NCBI GenBank assembly: GCA_029378245.1
Contig: JARKIF010000032.1
Coordinates: forward strand, 372,001-436,000
Direction: 5' to 3'
Length of the DNA stretch: 64,000 nt
DNA from: Roridomyces roridus
Taxonomy: Eukaryota; Basidiomycota; Agaricomycetes; Agaricales; Mycenaceae
A program made the translations under genes and the position numbers. The first letter of the stretch is position 1, and the number at the start of each line of letters is the position of its first letter. The notes beneath the pieces are model-generated. The model was not told the origin of the DNA, searched no databases, and saw nothing but the letters and a program-made list of their open reading frames with translations. Positions 11,178 through 21,257 of the stretch are shown one piece after another.

Positions 11178-12435
11178 ATGCATAACCCCCAGTGGGATCA
11201 TCTCCTTCGAAGCAACGATCCTCCTTTGGACGCGGAGATTCCAGTGACCAGTCGTCCGCCATTTTATATCCGAAAAGCAGAAACGCCTCGATGCACTGGA
11301 TTTGGAGATCAACAAACTGCGCTCGGAGCGCGACGAAATTTCGGATTGTATCCAGCGACACAGCGCAATCTTAGCGCCCATTCGCCGGGTGCCTGCCGAC
11401 TTGCTGTCCGAAATATTTTCCCTCGTGTCGTTCACACGGCTCGTGAACGGCGTCGAGGAACAGTGTGCGCCTTGGTCCCTTGGTCTTATTTGCAGGTCTT
11501 GGAGGTACCTGGCCATTCACAGTCCGCTGCTTTGGCGTCACATCGTCATCCCTCCTGCTGGGTATCTTTCGGACTTCTCCCCCTCTATGCTTCAGGAGGC
11601 ACATTTCCTCTCTCAAGCTCCGGCCCTGCGTGAAGCCGCCTTTTTATCGGACCACATCTTTCGTCACACATTCCACATCCCATGGGCCCAAATCACTCAC
11701 TTCCGCGGCTCATTCGACACGGAGATACATCTTGGCATTCTGACTAGTGTGCAGAACCTGGTGGAATGCAGTGTCGTCTTTGGGGGGGACCCTCTTCCAC
11801 CTTCTGACAATACCATCGCATTACCCCATCTTCGTCGTCTCTGCATCGCCGATGATGCCTCCGTGTCGGATCGCATAACGGCACCATTACTCGAGGAGTT
11901 GAAAATGGAATGGGACAATACCCTTCTCATTCCAAAAGTGTTGTCTTTCGTTGACCGCTCTTCCTGCCATTTGACAAGGGTAATCGTCGACAACTTTCCG
12001 CTTGATCACATCCATCGAATTCTCCATAACCTCAAATATCTCATCCTCACATCTTCCGAGCTACCCCACGGATTCTGGGACGCCATGACGCTCTCGGATA
12101 CCCAGGATAATCACTTTCCCCATCTCGAATTCCTTGCCTGCCACTGGCAGGAAACTCATTGTATTAATTCCATACATGCAATGATGCAGTCACGGAATCT
12201 TCAAAAACCCGGCCGCAAGGCTCTGTCCTCCCGTTGCTTTAATGACGATGACATGGAATACACTTTCGAAGAGCATCCACTATTGAAGGTTGCGCACGAG
12301 AACCCGCAATTCGATGTGGCGTTTCTATCTGACAGCGAAACACCGGATGCTATGGGCCTCTCCTGGAACCCGTATTGGGGGGCGCAGACGCTTTTAAATA
12401 TCTGTTACCTCAAATTGTCCTTCAGAATACGATGA
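11178..12435 (+). pseudogene. F-box protein copy 2, frameshifted and internally deleted
   Basis: The leader MHNPQWDHLLRSNDPPLDAEIP matches copy 1, but after it the frame shifts. The cause is visible: CCAGTGA CCAGTCG at 11241-11254 is a 7-bp tandem duplication; leaving out one unit would give the same order as copy 1. From about 11260 the other frame is open to 12435 with LRSERDEISDCIQRHSAIL, the F-box core APIRRVPADLLSEIFSL and LRR-like sequence. A second lesion is a loss of about 75 codons near 11590, where SMLQ joins EAHFLSQAPALRE directly. A 34-bp intron (GT at 11244, AG before CAG) could in principle bypass the shift, but is shorter than any other intron here. Probably a pseudogene or an N-terminally truncated protein. 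Confidence 0.75.
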
Positions 12436-12952
12436 CAATACAATGGCACTTTGCGCGCACATTGATGTATTCAATACTATCGACTCGGAAAGCAATCTTG
12501 CTTGACCGTGGAATGAGCACACACCGCCCACGCCCGCAAGTATCACTATAGTTTTATTTCCCTCGTTGGTCGTAACACGTTCCAATTCGGAATATCGTCC
12601 TTGCAAACTGGCCAATAAGACGCTTCAAGTATCCTCCAGTGCAAAGGTATACAGCCCCACCACCTACGACCCCGGTTTTCAGCCCCAGCTCGTCCGTCAT
12701 CCTGGACACCCTCTCTTCGCGCAGATGCACGCGTTCCTCAAGCACGCGGTCCCCCAGGCCCGACGCGTCCTTTGTCTTCTCCGTCGAGCATACCATCTTC
12801 ACGGCGGCCCGTATTTGCCTGCCACACGCGCCCAGCGCCGACTTAAACGCCCCTGACCGAGTTCCCGCCGTCGCAAGCACAGGTCGAGCAGACAGTATGG
12901 CAGCTCAGGGACTACTCCCACGGGAGCCAGCGGACGGTCAGCATAGGAGAGG
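12436..12952. other. Spacer between convergent genes of block 2
   Basis: About 517 bp, twice the corresponding spacer of block 1. A minus-strand frame of 108 codons (12880-12554) and overlapping plus-strand frames are open, but none has a recognisable domain, so no gene is called. Confidence 0.4.
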
Positions 12953-14107
12953 TCAAGATACGGAAGCTCGCAGCGCAAGCCTCCACAGGTAATCAGGCTT
13001 GTCCAAATCGATGCTGGACGCGGCGCGCGGCGGCTCTTCATCTCCCTCGATTTGGGCGTCATTTAGCAGACCCTGTTCGTTGATGTCCCCAGACGCGTTC
13101 TCCACCCAGTTCTCCACCCCTTCCAGCCACGCCTGGTCCTCCGAGTAGTCGCCCCGAGCCATGCTCGCTTTCGCGTATTCATCTGGATCCTCGACGCCGG
13201 TAATATGACTGTCCCAACTGATGGCGTCCTCGTTTGCAACAGCCCGCGGCCAGACAATAACGGGATCTTTCCGGAGCTCGTCCTGACGAAGACGGCGCTG
13301 GGGTTCGTCGGAGAACGTGGGGACCCAGTCCATCGTGCTGCTTCCAGTGTCATCGTCACTGTCCTCCCAGGAGATATCCATATTCCCTTCCCATAGGGCG
13401 ACATCTTGGAGCCCTAGGAAGCGAGGTGGGATGAGGACAAACAGCCAACACCGGTGTACGAAGTACAGGTTGGCGAAGATATCCCTCGTGAGTTGGAAAG
13501 TAGCCCCAGAGATGGCGGTTCCTCTGAAGCGTTTGAGGATCGAGTCGTGCCACTTTTCATAACGTCGCAGGACCTTGTCGAGAGTATAGGAGAGTGTGAG
13601 ATGAGGAGGGATGGAGGAGAATAAAGTTCGGGGTGGTGTAACACTTCTGGAAGGGAAGGCGGGGAGAACGAGGTATTCAAAGGTCTCTCGTCCCTGATAA
13701 ACCTGAATAGTGTCGGAGTGAGCACGCGAGGATTGGTGACGGCGCACATTTTGTATCATGACACGCTTCTTTGAGCAGAAAGACCATGGTTGACTGCTAA
13801 CGTTCACATGGATGGCTCTGACGAGGTCGAGGTGTGGAATAAGAACGAGATTTTTGTCGAGAAGGACATCCAAGAGTTCCGCATCGACTAGGACTGGGTC
13901 AGGGGGAGTAGCCTCGTTCAAGTTCTCTAGCTCACCGTAGCTGGACACATGTTGGTCGAATGTACCGCGTTCCAAACCCCTGCTACGAACTGCGTGAAGA
14001 TGCGTACTAGACGCAAACAATCGACGCACCACCCTGTCGTTAGAGACGGGCTTTATGCTCCCAGCTCTCCCTGCGGCGTCGAGGATACACTTCGGAGGAA
14101 CGGACAT
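12953..14107 (-). CDS. Uncharacterised protein with acidic C-terminal half (copy 2)
   Basis: Paralogue of the gene at 9800-11001 and equally unrecognised. Introns at 13888-13935 (48 bp) and 13703-13747 (45 bp) match copy 1 in position and are both multiples of three, so the whole region also reads as one 384-codon frame. The site of the first intron of copy 1 is different here: the GT (at 14029) and AG (at 13983) are still present, but removing those 47 bases would break the frame, while reading through keeps it. The preferred model is 14107-13936, 13887-13748 and 13702-12953, 353 residues, the same length as copy 1. Key blocks such as GLERGTFDQHV, QPWSFCSKKRVMI, the acidic WEDSDDDTGSS and ISWDSHITGVEDPDEY are conserved, so the protein appears functional. 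Confidence 0.65.
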   Translation of the reverse strand: MSVPPKCILDAAGRAGSIKPVSNDRVVRRLFASSTHLHAVRSRGLERGTFDQHVSSYGELENLNEATPPDPVLVDAELLDVLLDKNLVLIPHLDLVRAIHVNVSSQPWSFCSKKRVMIQNVRRHQSSRAHSDTIQVYQGRETFEYLVLPAFPSRSVTPPRTLFSSIPPHLTLSYTLDKVLRRYEKWHDSILKRFRGTAISGATFQLTRDIFANLYFVHRCWLFVLIPPRFLGLQDVALWEGNMDISWEDSDDDTGSSTMDWVPTFSDEPQRRLRQDELRKDPVIVWPRAVANEDAISWDSHITGVEDPDEYAKASMARGDYSEDQAWLEGVENWVENASGDINEQGLLNDAQIEGDEEPPRAASSIDLDKPDYLWRLALRASVS

Positions 14108-14324
14108 TTAGTCGAGACCGAGTGGGTTTCAGGCCAAGTGAAAAGGGTGAATTCAATTTCCTCATTTTGTCAGAAGAGGAGACTTTGATGCTGTTGCCAA
14201 ATTCGGTCAGCGCGACTTATTCTCCACATCCAAACCTAGCGCGTTTCTTCGCAACCCGCCACGCCTGTATACCCACCTACATTCACCGGCACGCAGGATA
14301 ACCAACATACAAAACACCACAGTC

Positions 14325-14909
14325 ATGCCATTCACCTCCTGCATCGCCATCTTCAGACTCGTTTTCATCGGCAGCTTATGCCTTCTCTCTGTCGTCCACG
14401 CCCATCCCGCCAGTACAAACTCCCCTTCCGAAACCAATCCAGGCAGCTTACTTGGCCGCTCGTACTATCATCGTGTCGAAAATCCACCCATTCTTTCTCG
14501 TCTTGCTGTCGGTGAGCGACCGCAGCAGCTCGACGGCCATGGACCTCTCGACCGCGCAGACCGCTTCAGAGTCTCACAGAGACGTGCCGTGACGGCTGCC
14601 AGCCCGAATCACGCAGGAAGTAGAGCGATTCAGGACGTGGAGACGAGGGAGGAGGAGAACCTGCTTTCGCACGAAGAACTCCCTGCGCTCCCTGCGCCCA
14701 GCGCCGTTAACCCCAACACCATCCTACCCGCCAGCGCCACCCCTACATCTTCTTCCACGACCTCTACTACCACAACGGTGGAGGCCACCGCTTCGCATAG
14801 CACCCGCCTTGCAGAGGAACACGGCAAGTCGAGCAAGAAGACGACGAAGGAGCACGCTCATGATTCGCACAAAGGGAAAAAGACGATCCAGTATGCGTCG
14901 CAGGAGTGA
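14325..14909 (+). CDS. Small secreted Ser/Thr-rich protein
   Basis: Uninterrupted gene of 194 residues. The N-terminus has a classic signal peptide: MPFTSCIAIFR, a hydrophobic core LVFIGSLCLLSVV and a likely cleavage after HA at about residue 26. The mature part is hydrophilic with no helices of membrane type; it has an RRAVTAAS segment, an acidic stretch (VETREEENLLSHEE), a PALPAPSAV region and a Ser/Thr run likely to be O-glycosylated, and ends in a Lys/His-rich segment (HGKSSKKTTKEHAHDSHKGK). Only one Cys pair lies in the signal peptide, so it is not a Cys-rich effector. Product unknown; the exported Ser/Thr-rich type fits a cell-wall or extracellular protein. Convergent with the coiled-coil/Cys-rich gene. 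Confidence 0.7.
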   Translation: MPFTSCIAIFRLVFIGSLCLLSVVHAHPASTNSPSETNPGSLLGRSYYHRVENPPILSRLAVGERPQQLDGHGPLDRADRFRVSQRRAVTAASPNHAGSRAIQDVETREEENLLSHEELPALPAPSAVNPNTILPASATPTSSSTTSTTTTVEATASHSTRLAEEHGKSSKKTTKEHAHDSHKGKKTIQYASQE

Positions 14910-15332
14910 TCCCTCCCCGTGTTTCTGCCCAGCTTGCCCACGCACTACCTCTATCTCCACACTTATTTCAATCTGTACAGCAGAATCGCCCACACACACC
15001 ACAGCCTATAGAACCATTTACTGTATTTTTACGACGTCTCAATCAATGCATACTGGATAGCAATCTGGCCTCGTCTGACTCTCCGAGGGAACACTCAAGA
15101 AGCAATCGAAACAGCACCAGCCAGTGTCTTCACCCGCTTGGGTGCCACTCTTCGACGGCGATCTATAAGCATGCCTCGCCTCTGATTAAAACGCAGCGTC
15201 CTCTTCTGACGAGAGCTGTATGTCCCTGGCAATTGGAATGAAATGGTCGTAGGTTTCCTTGTCCTGGACAATGAGCGCGCTGTATTGCATAACTATAGGA
15301 AACCTTGGTTCTTCCGAGTATGGCGAAACAAA
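14910..15332. other. Intergenic, no gene seen
   Basis: About 420 bp between two convergent stops. No protein-like frame or RNA gene recognised. Confidence 0.5.
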
Positions 15333-16682
15333 CTATGCCGTGCCTACAATCGAGATGATGAAGTTGCACTCCGAGCCGGGCCACGATAACTCAGATTCAT
15401 CGGGTCCCATCCATTTGCCAGGTATCTTGTTCCGATCAACTGCAGCGTTATGAAGAGATGCGAGGGCTTGCAAGCACTGCTCGTCTAAGTACTGGACTGT
15501 GAGAAAACATATCGCACAGTCTCTTCGTAAGAGCCTTACCGAAGGGATACGCGTCTCGCTTCGTCACTGTTTTGGCGCTTGGCGGAGCACAGCGAACACC
15601 TGATGGCCCTATTAAGCATCCGAGACAATAGTGGTGACCGCTGTCCTCGAGCTCGGGGACTCGATGTAGGCATGGGAGGTTCTTCTTGATGCAGTGGCCA
15701 CACTTGTACTGGCATCGGTATGAGTAAGTTCATTCAAGTGAACGCTGAAGTGACGACCTTGAATACTACTTGTTTATCGGCCTGATGGTTTCGTCAACGT
15801 TCCGTGCCTTGTTCAAACAACGCGACAGAACTCACCGCCTTCTTGATCTGGATTTTGGCAAATTCGATCAGGTTCGGCGTGGTTTTGTAAAAGTTGTTCC
15901 AGTCGCTGAAGCCGACCGGAGCCGGAGGTATAGGGCCCTTTATTGCAAGCCGCTGCGACGGAGAAGGAGGGGGTGCCTGTAGTCTGTGCACTTCCAATGT
16001 TGGTTGGTGGGTATGCTTCGGCCGTTTATAGGGTCGAAATACGGTCTTCGGAGTCCCAGACGATGACGGGGATGTCGGCGCGGGTAAGTTGGGACACAAA
16101 GCCCGTGTGGAGCTAGCATGGGGCGGGGCTGAGGGGCCGGGAGAGCATGGCTGCGGCTCTTCCAGACGGCTCGGTCCCCAGTAAGCTGGAAGGAAGTGGT
16201 AACACGGCGGGAAATAGCTCCACTGTGACATTGTATCAGGCGTCGGGATCACTGGTACATGGATCTTGTGGCGGGTGTCAGTACATGCGCGGCAGGTCAA
16301 TTGCAAAGCTTACACCGTCTGTTTGCGGGGCAAGAACTTGCTTCCGAAGCTCTTCGCGCTCCTTGAGCGATTCTTCACGCTCCTTGGCCGCCTCTGCGCG
16401 CTCCTTGGCCGCCTCTGCGCGCTCCTTGGCCGCTTCTTCGCGTTCCCTGGACTCCCTTTTGCGTGCCTCCTTCAGCATTTCGTCGCACATCTTCAGCACC
16501 TCGTCACGCCCCGTCAACGCCTCGTCGCGCTTCTTCCGGGCTTCGTCGCGCTCATTCAACGCCTCTTCCTTTTCCTTCAACACCTCTTCGCGCCGTTTCA
16601 GCGCCTGTTTGCGCTCCCTCAACGCTACATCACGCTCCTGGATTGCCTCGTCACGTTTCATGACCGCTGCTTGGTGATCCAT
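15333..16682 (-). CDS. Coiled-coil protein with Pro-rich linker and C-terminal Cys-rich module
   Basis: Minus strand. The first exon from ATG 16682 encodes about 120 residues of charged coiled coil made of RDEAxxxR-type heptads and the AAKER repeat. A 64-bp intron (GTGTAAGC to CAG, about 16240-16305) joins it in frame to MSQWSYFPPCYHFLPAYWGP and a Pro-rich linker. Further introns follow IQIKKA and ADKQ, leading to the module YKCGHCIKKNLPC-x9-HHYC-x2-C-x6-C, that is, CxxC and CxxC pairs plus single Cys spaced like a small zinc-binding domain. A last intron precedes QYLDEQCLQALASLHNAAV and the end ISIVGTA. An alternative is that the coil and the Cys-rich part are separate genes, the latter starting at MSQWSYF (16231). 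The function is unknown. The exon could also be the 3' continuation of the coiled-coil gene at 17092-19471. Confidence 0.55.
16380..16442 (-). repeat. Three 21-bp repeats encoding KERAEAA heptads
   Basis: Units 16380-16400, 16401-16421 and 16422-16442 (about CTCCTTGGCCGCCTCTGCGCG on +) encode successive seven-residue coil units; the first two are identical. It is an in-frame minisatellite extending the coiled coil by whole heptads. Confidence 0.85.
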
Positions 16683-17091
16683 GAGTGCCGCGTCGCGTTC
16701 CTTTCTCGTCTATGCCTTCCGTCGTTCTCAGTAAAGGAACTGTGGATCTGGGGGACAAAACTCTGTTGTCGGCCTAAAGCGGAATCCACGCGCGACAACC
16801 AAGCGAAGCGGCAAAGCGCACGACTTCAGCTGGCAGCGACACGGGCCACTACAAGAGGACTTCGTAGCTACAAGTAACGAGGACTACGCAACACAGGAAA
16901 AGAACAATGGAATGAGGAAATGCCATAAGGGATGGTGGGTGGGGGAAAGGAAAATCCGAGCAGGTGTATGTGTGGCAAGCCTGCGAGGAGATGGTGGAAG
17001 AAGGAAAGAAAGGGACAAAGACCGCGTGGCGGCCGACGTGCGTGATATGATGTCAAAGCATGTGATCGGCCTCCTCTTGCATAGACCGCCG
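16683..17091. other. Spacer between the two coiled-coil genes
   Basis: About 400 bp. The minus strand has a codon string TRKERDAAL directly before the ATG at 16682, preceded by an AG, so an upstream exon is possible. Otherwise no protein-like frame is seen. The spacer could be a 5' region of the downstream gene or an unusually long intron. No terminal inverted repeats were found. Confidence 0.4.
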
Positions 17092-19471
17092 TTAAACGGT
17101 GTTTAACCGCTTCTTCTCATCACGCCCCCTGAACGCTTCGTCACGCAATGTCTCAAGTGTTTTGAGCACTTGACGAGCGTCTTCAAGATCTTTTGACAGC
17201 TGGATATTGCTCTGGATGGAGGGTGAACTGATGTGCGGGTGCCCAACGTCGAGGATAATAGATTACCTCGCTTGTTGCAGCGGTCTGAAGAGCACGGAGT
17301 CAGGTTATTTCAAGCCACAGAAGTGAGACAAGACTCACCAAGTTATTGGCGTACACGATATCCTCCCGCAAGGCTGTGATCTGCGCCGACTTCTCTGTGA
17401 TGTTGCCTCGTAGTAAAACCTGTGTCGCCTCCGCCGCTTTCTTCTGGTCTTCGCCTTGTTTTCGGGCCTCTGCGAGATCCCTCTCGAGTGTTGTATTCCT
17501 CTGGGCGGGCGGTGAGCGGTGAGGCAATGTTTCGGGTGTTGGGAATTACTTCGCTCAATACGTTCATCGAAGCCTTGCACGCTTCTTGCCCTTCCAGCGC
17601 CTCCCTTAACTCATCGTAGCTCTTCTTCAACATCTCATTGTTCTTCTTCAACACCTTGTTGCTTTCCTTCCACCCCTCCGACGCCTGGTTGCGCTGCCTC
17701 GACGCTTCATCACGCTCCTGGATTGCCTGATCGCGTTCCAAGCCCGCGTCTCGATAATCTCTGACCGCTGCGTGGCGTTCCTCCGTAGCTGCATCACGCG
17801 CCTTGACCGCTTCGTTGAGAAGTGTTTGAAGCAGTTTGACCTCTTGACGGGCGGCTTCAAGATCCTGTGAAAGTTAAATGGACGGTGAGTAGATGTTTCG
17901 GATGCCCATACAATGTCCAGGCTTAGATACCTCGTCTCTCTCAGCAGTCTGGAGAGTACGTCAGATGATTCGGATTCCGGAACCCCGATAGATGCAACAC
18001 CCACCAATTTATTGGCGTGCACGATATCCTCCCACAAGCCCGTGATCTGCGTCGACTTGTCCGCGATGTTGCCTTGAAGTGAGGCCTGTCTCGCCTCCGC
18101 CGCTTTCTTCTGTTCTTCCCCTTGCTTGCGTGCTTCTGCGAGATCCCTCTCGAGTGTTGTATTCCTCTGGGCGGGCGGTGAGCGGTGAGGTAACGTTTTG
18201 GGAGCTCAAGAATTACTTCGTTCAGGACATTTACGGAGGTGCTGGACACAGCGAGGGCCTTGGAGATGCCGCCATATTGGGCAGCAAGTCGCTCACGAGC
18301 CTGTTTCTCCTGCACCAGACTTTTGGCAAGCTCGGCCTGCGCAGGTGATTCAGCAAGGTAGAGAGATGGTGGATTAACACTCACCGTGGCATTTTCTCGT
18401 TCGCGCACCCGGGCCCAGGCAACCAGCAGGCGAACCGCAAACTGCAAGAATGTACATCAGCCAGAATCGTGACCGAGCTGGGTGACAATGACCTTCTTGC
18501 ACATTGTCTCTGTCTCCACCGCCGATCTTGCCATCTGTGTTAGTTCGTATTCCAATTTATCCGCGTCCGCCTGCCTGGGTGTTCAGAGACGTCAAATTCA
18601 TGAAAGATGTTGACGTGCCTCTGCGGATTCATAGAGCCCGGTAAGCTGGCGAGAATGAGACTTTTCGTCCTCCAGTTCCTTTTCAACTCGGGTCAACATC
18701 TCTCGAACCGCAGTTTCCGTTTGTTCCAGCTAAATGAGGCGGCTCAATTTTGAGAAATGAGAGAACCAAGTAAAGAACATCACCTTTTCCAACGATTCAT
18801 GCAACCGGCCGACTTCTGCTTGAGCGTTGAAACTCGCCATTTCGGCCTTTTGGCATCGAAGAATTGATTTTTGGAACTGAATCGTGTCAGATTTCGCGCT
18901 GGGTCCAAGATCTGTTGCTCACATTCTCCGTCAATATGGCGTGTTGTTTCATGGCCCCCTCCGCGTGGAAGTAAATGGCAACGAACTTGTTCAATTGTTG
19001 GACGAATTCTTCCCTCGTGAGGGAAATGAGCGGGTCGCTGGCCAGTGGGAAAGGAACCGTATATTCCGGTATGTGACGGTGCTCATCGGAACCCGTGGCC
19101 AGCAGCAGGGATGCTAGCACTTGGACTACCAGATCGATGACTGGATCCGTGAAAGTGAAGGAACTCTGAGAACAGAGTAACTCATCGATGAGTTCGAAAA
19201 GATTCCAGATGCCTTGTTCGATTTTTTGGATGCGTTCCGAGTTCCAAGCCCCAAATTGCGCGAGCTGTTCTTTCAGCTCAGTCAGTCTAGACATCTGTTC
19301 CGTGGTCTTCACAGTGATCGCCTCCAACTTCAGACACTCCACCCTGGCGCTCGTCTCCGAATCAGGATCAATCTGCGATGAGGCTGCTGGATGGATGGTG
19401 CTGCAGACCAAAGCGAAGAGATCTTGCCACGATTCCGGGAGATCGGGCTTGGGATGCTTTCGGAGTAGCAT
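17092..19471 (-). CDS. Long coiled-coil protein with internal duplication
   Basis: Not recognised as a named family. The first exon (from ATG 19471) encodes about 180 residues with a probable helical N-terminal domain: LPESWQDLFALVCSTIHP, a coil SRLTELKEQLAQFGAWNSER, and DPLISLTREEFVQQLNKFVAIY. After an intron beginning at GTGAGC, the rest is charged coiled coil in many short exons, for example FQKSILRCQKAEMASFNAQ, LEQTETAVREMLTRVEKELE and AKSLVQEKQARERLAAQYGG. Two exon sets are paralogous (see repeat); in both, a GTAATT...CCCAG intron of about 49 bp splits SE or NE from RNTTLERDLAEARKQGE. The last exon ends RGRDEKKRLNTV and stop. A scaffold or cytoskeletal role is plausible but inferred from the coil only. 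Confidence 0.6.
17110..18240 (-). repeat. Internal tandem duplication, period about 655 bp
   Basis: 17110-17640 and 17770-18240 align with the same order of exons and introns; the intron in front of RNTTLERDLAEARKQGE is nearly identical at DNA level (GCTCACCGCCCGCCCAG acceptor in both). The copies differ by many substitutions elsewhere, so the duplication is not recent. Confidence 0.75.
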
Positions 19472-21257
19472 GGAAGATGGGAGAAAAAAAACAACTTGTC
19501 GTCACGAGCCAGAACCCTGCGAACTTTTGGCGAACTTACTCAGATTGTTGGGCCAGTCCCGCAGACCCACGCTTCCCGACACTTCCGAACCTCTGCCTCC
19601 CGAAAGCATTCCAACAGAAACTGTGGTCCGGATATTTCTCCTGGATCCGCAGGCGTCCTGACTTCATCACCCGACTCCCTTCGGCGATAAGCATTACTTA
19701 TGTGCTTTCGTGAAAAGTTGGAACAGTGTTGGGTCAACTGAAACCATTCCCTGCGCCACGGTCGAGTATCAGGGCAGCCATAAAGACAGTTCTTGGATTG
19801 GTCTGTTGGTGGTCTGTGGACAAGCCCCATCAGTCGTCGGTTGACACTGTCAATGATGCTGGCAACTTTGATCACTGACGCTCGCCGGCTGGGTCAACTA
19901 GCGCTCGGCGAATCTACTCTCATTTGTTTTCGAGTCAACGTGGCCCTCAGTTCTCCGCTCCTGTTCAAAATATCTGTGGACCGCTGCAATCTGGTCCTCT
20001 GAATCACCGCTGTACACTCGGACAGAGTGGTAATGAAAACTTCATCGTCCTGTGCTCCGCTGAGGCTCGCTCCGGACGACGAGCTGTATGATGTATCGAC
20101 TTCCCAGACCCCAGATTTGCCCCACAATGTTCCGGAGAAGAAAGTCTTTTACCTGTACTCTCCGTAGGTATCTATTTCCTCCGGGAAGCCCCAACGGCCA
20201 ACTCTCGCACTGGAATAGGCGCTGTCTGGACACCGCCAGCGATTGTTGGACATCCTACCCTGTCTCTGGACAAGTTTTGTCGATTCTGGCAACATCTCAG
20301 ATGCCTCAAAGGTCCGCGGAAAGTCAATGGCTTCTTAACGCGTTCCTCACTTGGTACAGGTCTGGCACCGCTCCATCCGCAGCTACGGGAAACGCAGCGA
20401 CTATTCAGAGGCATGCGAGATGCATCTCTCTACAGCCAGCACAGATCGCCGCTTCGCATCCGCCGGGATGCAGCGCTGGCTTGTCCGTCCTCTAGACTCC
20501 CCACGGCTGGCCTTTGGGATGCTCGGACTAATCTAAGCTGCCTCTGAGTCACCTAGACCATTGGGCATCTCCGCTTCTCTGCTTCCATTCTTCACGGTCA
20601 ATCCGCAACAAGGGAGGAGGATCCGACTCACTAACTGATGCCTTCCGACTTGGATAGCTCTGGAGACCCCACTGCGTTCAGGCAACTGCGATCTCTGAAC
20701 TCATTCTTGTCGCATAAGCTTTGGGCTGTATTTGATATCGATTTGGGGTATCTACTCTTCCCAGAGCAGGAGCTGTACAACTCCATGACCAAAATGTTGA
20801 TTCAGGGCGAACGACAGGAATAGATAATATTTCTGGAGGAAATTGGGGACAGTGACTGCTCCGCATTTCGCACTTTGGATATGTGCATCACCCAAGATGC
20901 TTCTCTTGCTCGTGGACGAATTTCGTCAAATCGTGTACCCTCAAGTTACCTCACCGTTCTCCGAGCGCGAGTCACGTCGATTGGCGCGCGTCATCTGCCG
21001 GTATCATTGCGCAGCAACAAAGCAAGGTGTACCGATTTGGAGACGCATCTTTCAACAGCTGGGTCAAGGGCGATGCTTTGACGAACGTCTCGTAAACTTT
21101 CTCATAATTTTGGTCCTTTGTTGCACGGCTTTTACTGAGTCATTGGCAATTTACGGTTCGTAAGTTTCTTTGAATATCGGCATGGTGTTTATCGAGTGGC
21201 ATACAGGCATGGTTATAAAAGCTAGGCATGTAATGGTTGGGTGTCTCGTCAGAGAAA
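19472..21257. other. About 1.8 kb without a confident gene
   Basis: Several modest frames lie here: on minus, 20127-19894 (76 codons, with SLSGAQDDEVFITTLSEC) and 19875-19540 (110 codons); on plus, 20638-20823 and 20843-21163. They could be exons of unrecognised or decayed genes, but no domain, no joined splice model and no start could be supported. The plus-strand frames lie close together and share a hydrophobic bias, which is the weak hint of a short gene there. Confidence 0.3.

Larger units (their letters stand above)
8030..14107. repeat. Tandem segmental duplication of a two-gene block
   Basis: Block 1 (8030-11001) and block 2 (11178-14107) each hold an F-box gene on + followed by the same uncharacterised acidic-protein gene on -. 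Both gene pairs are clearly paralogous, share intron positions, and keep the same convergent orientation. Block 2 has a longer spacer between stops (about 520 bp against 250 bp) and a damaged F-box gene. Confidence 0.85.

Noticed and set aside
12554..12880. Minus-strand 108-codon frame as a gene
   Set aside because: No domain, no counterpart in block 1 of the duplication, and equally long frames on the opposite strand.
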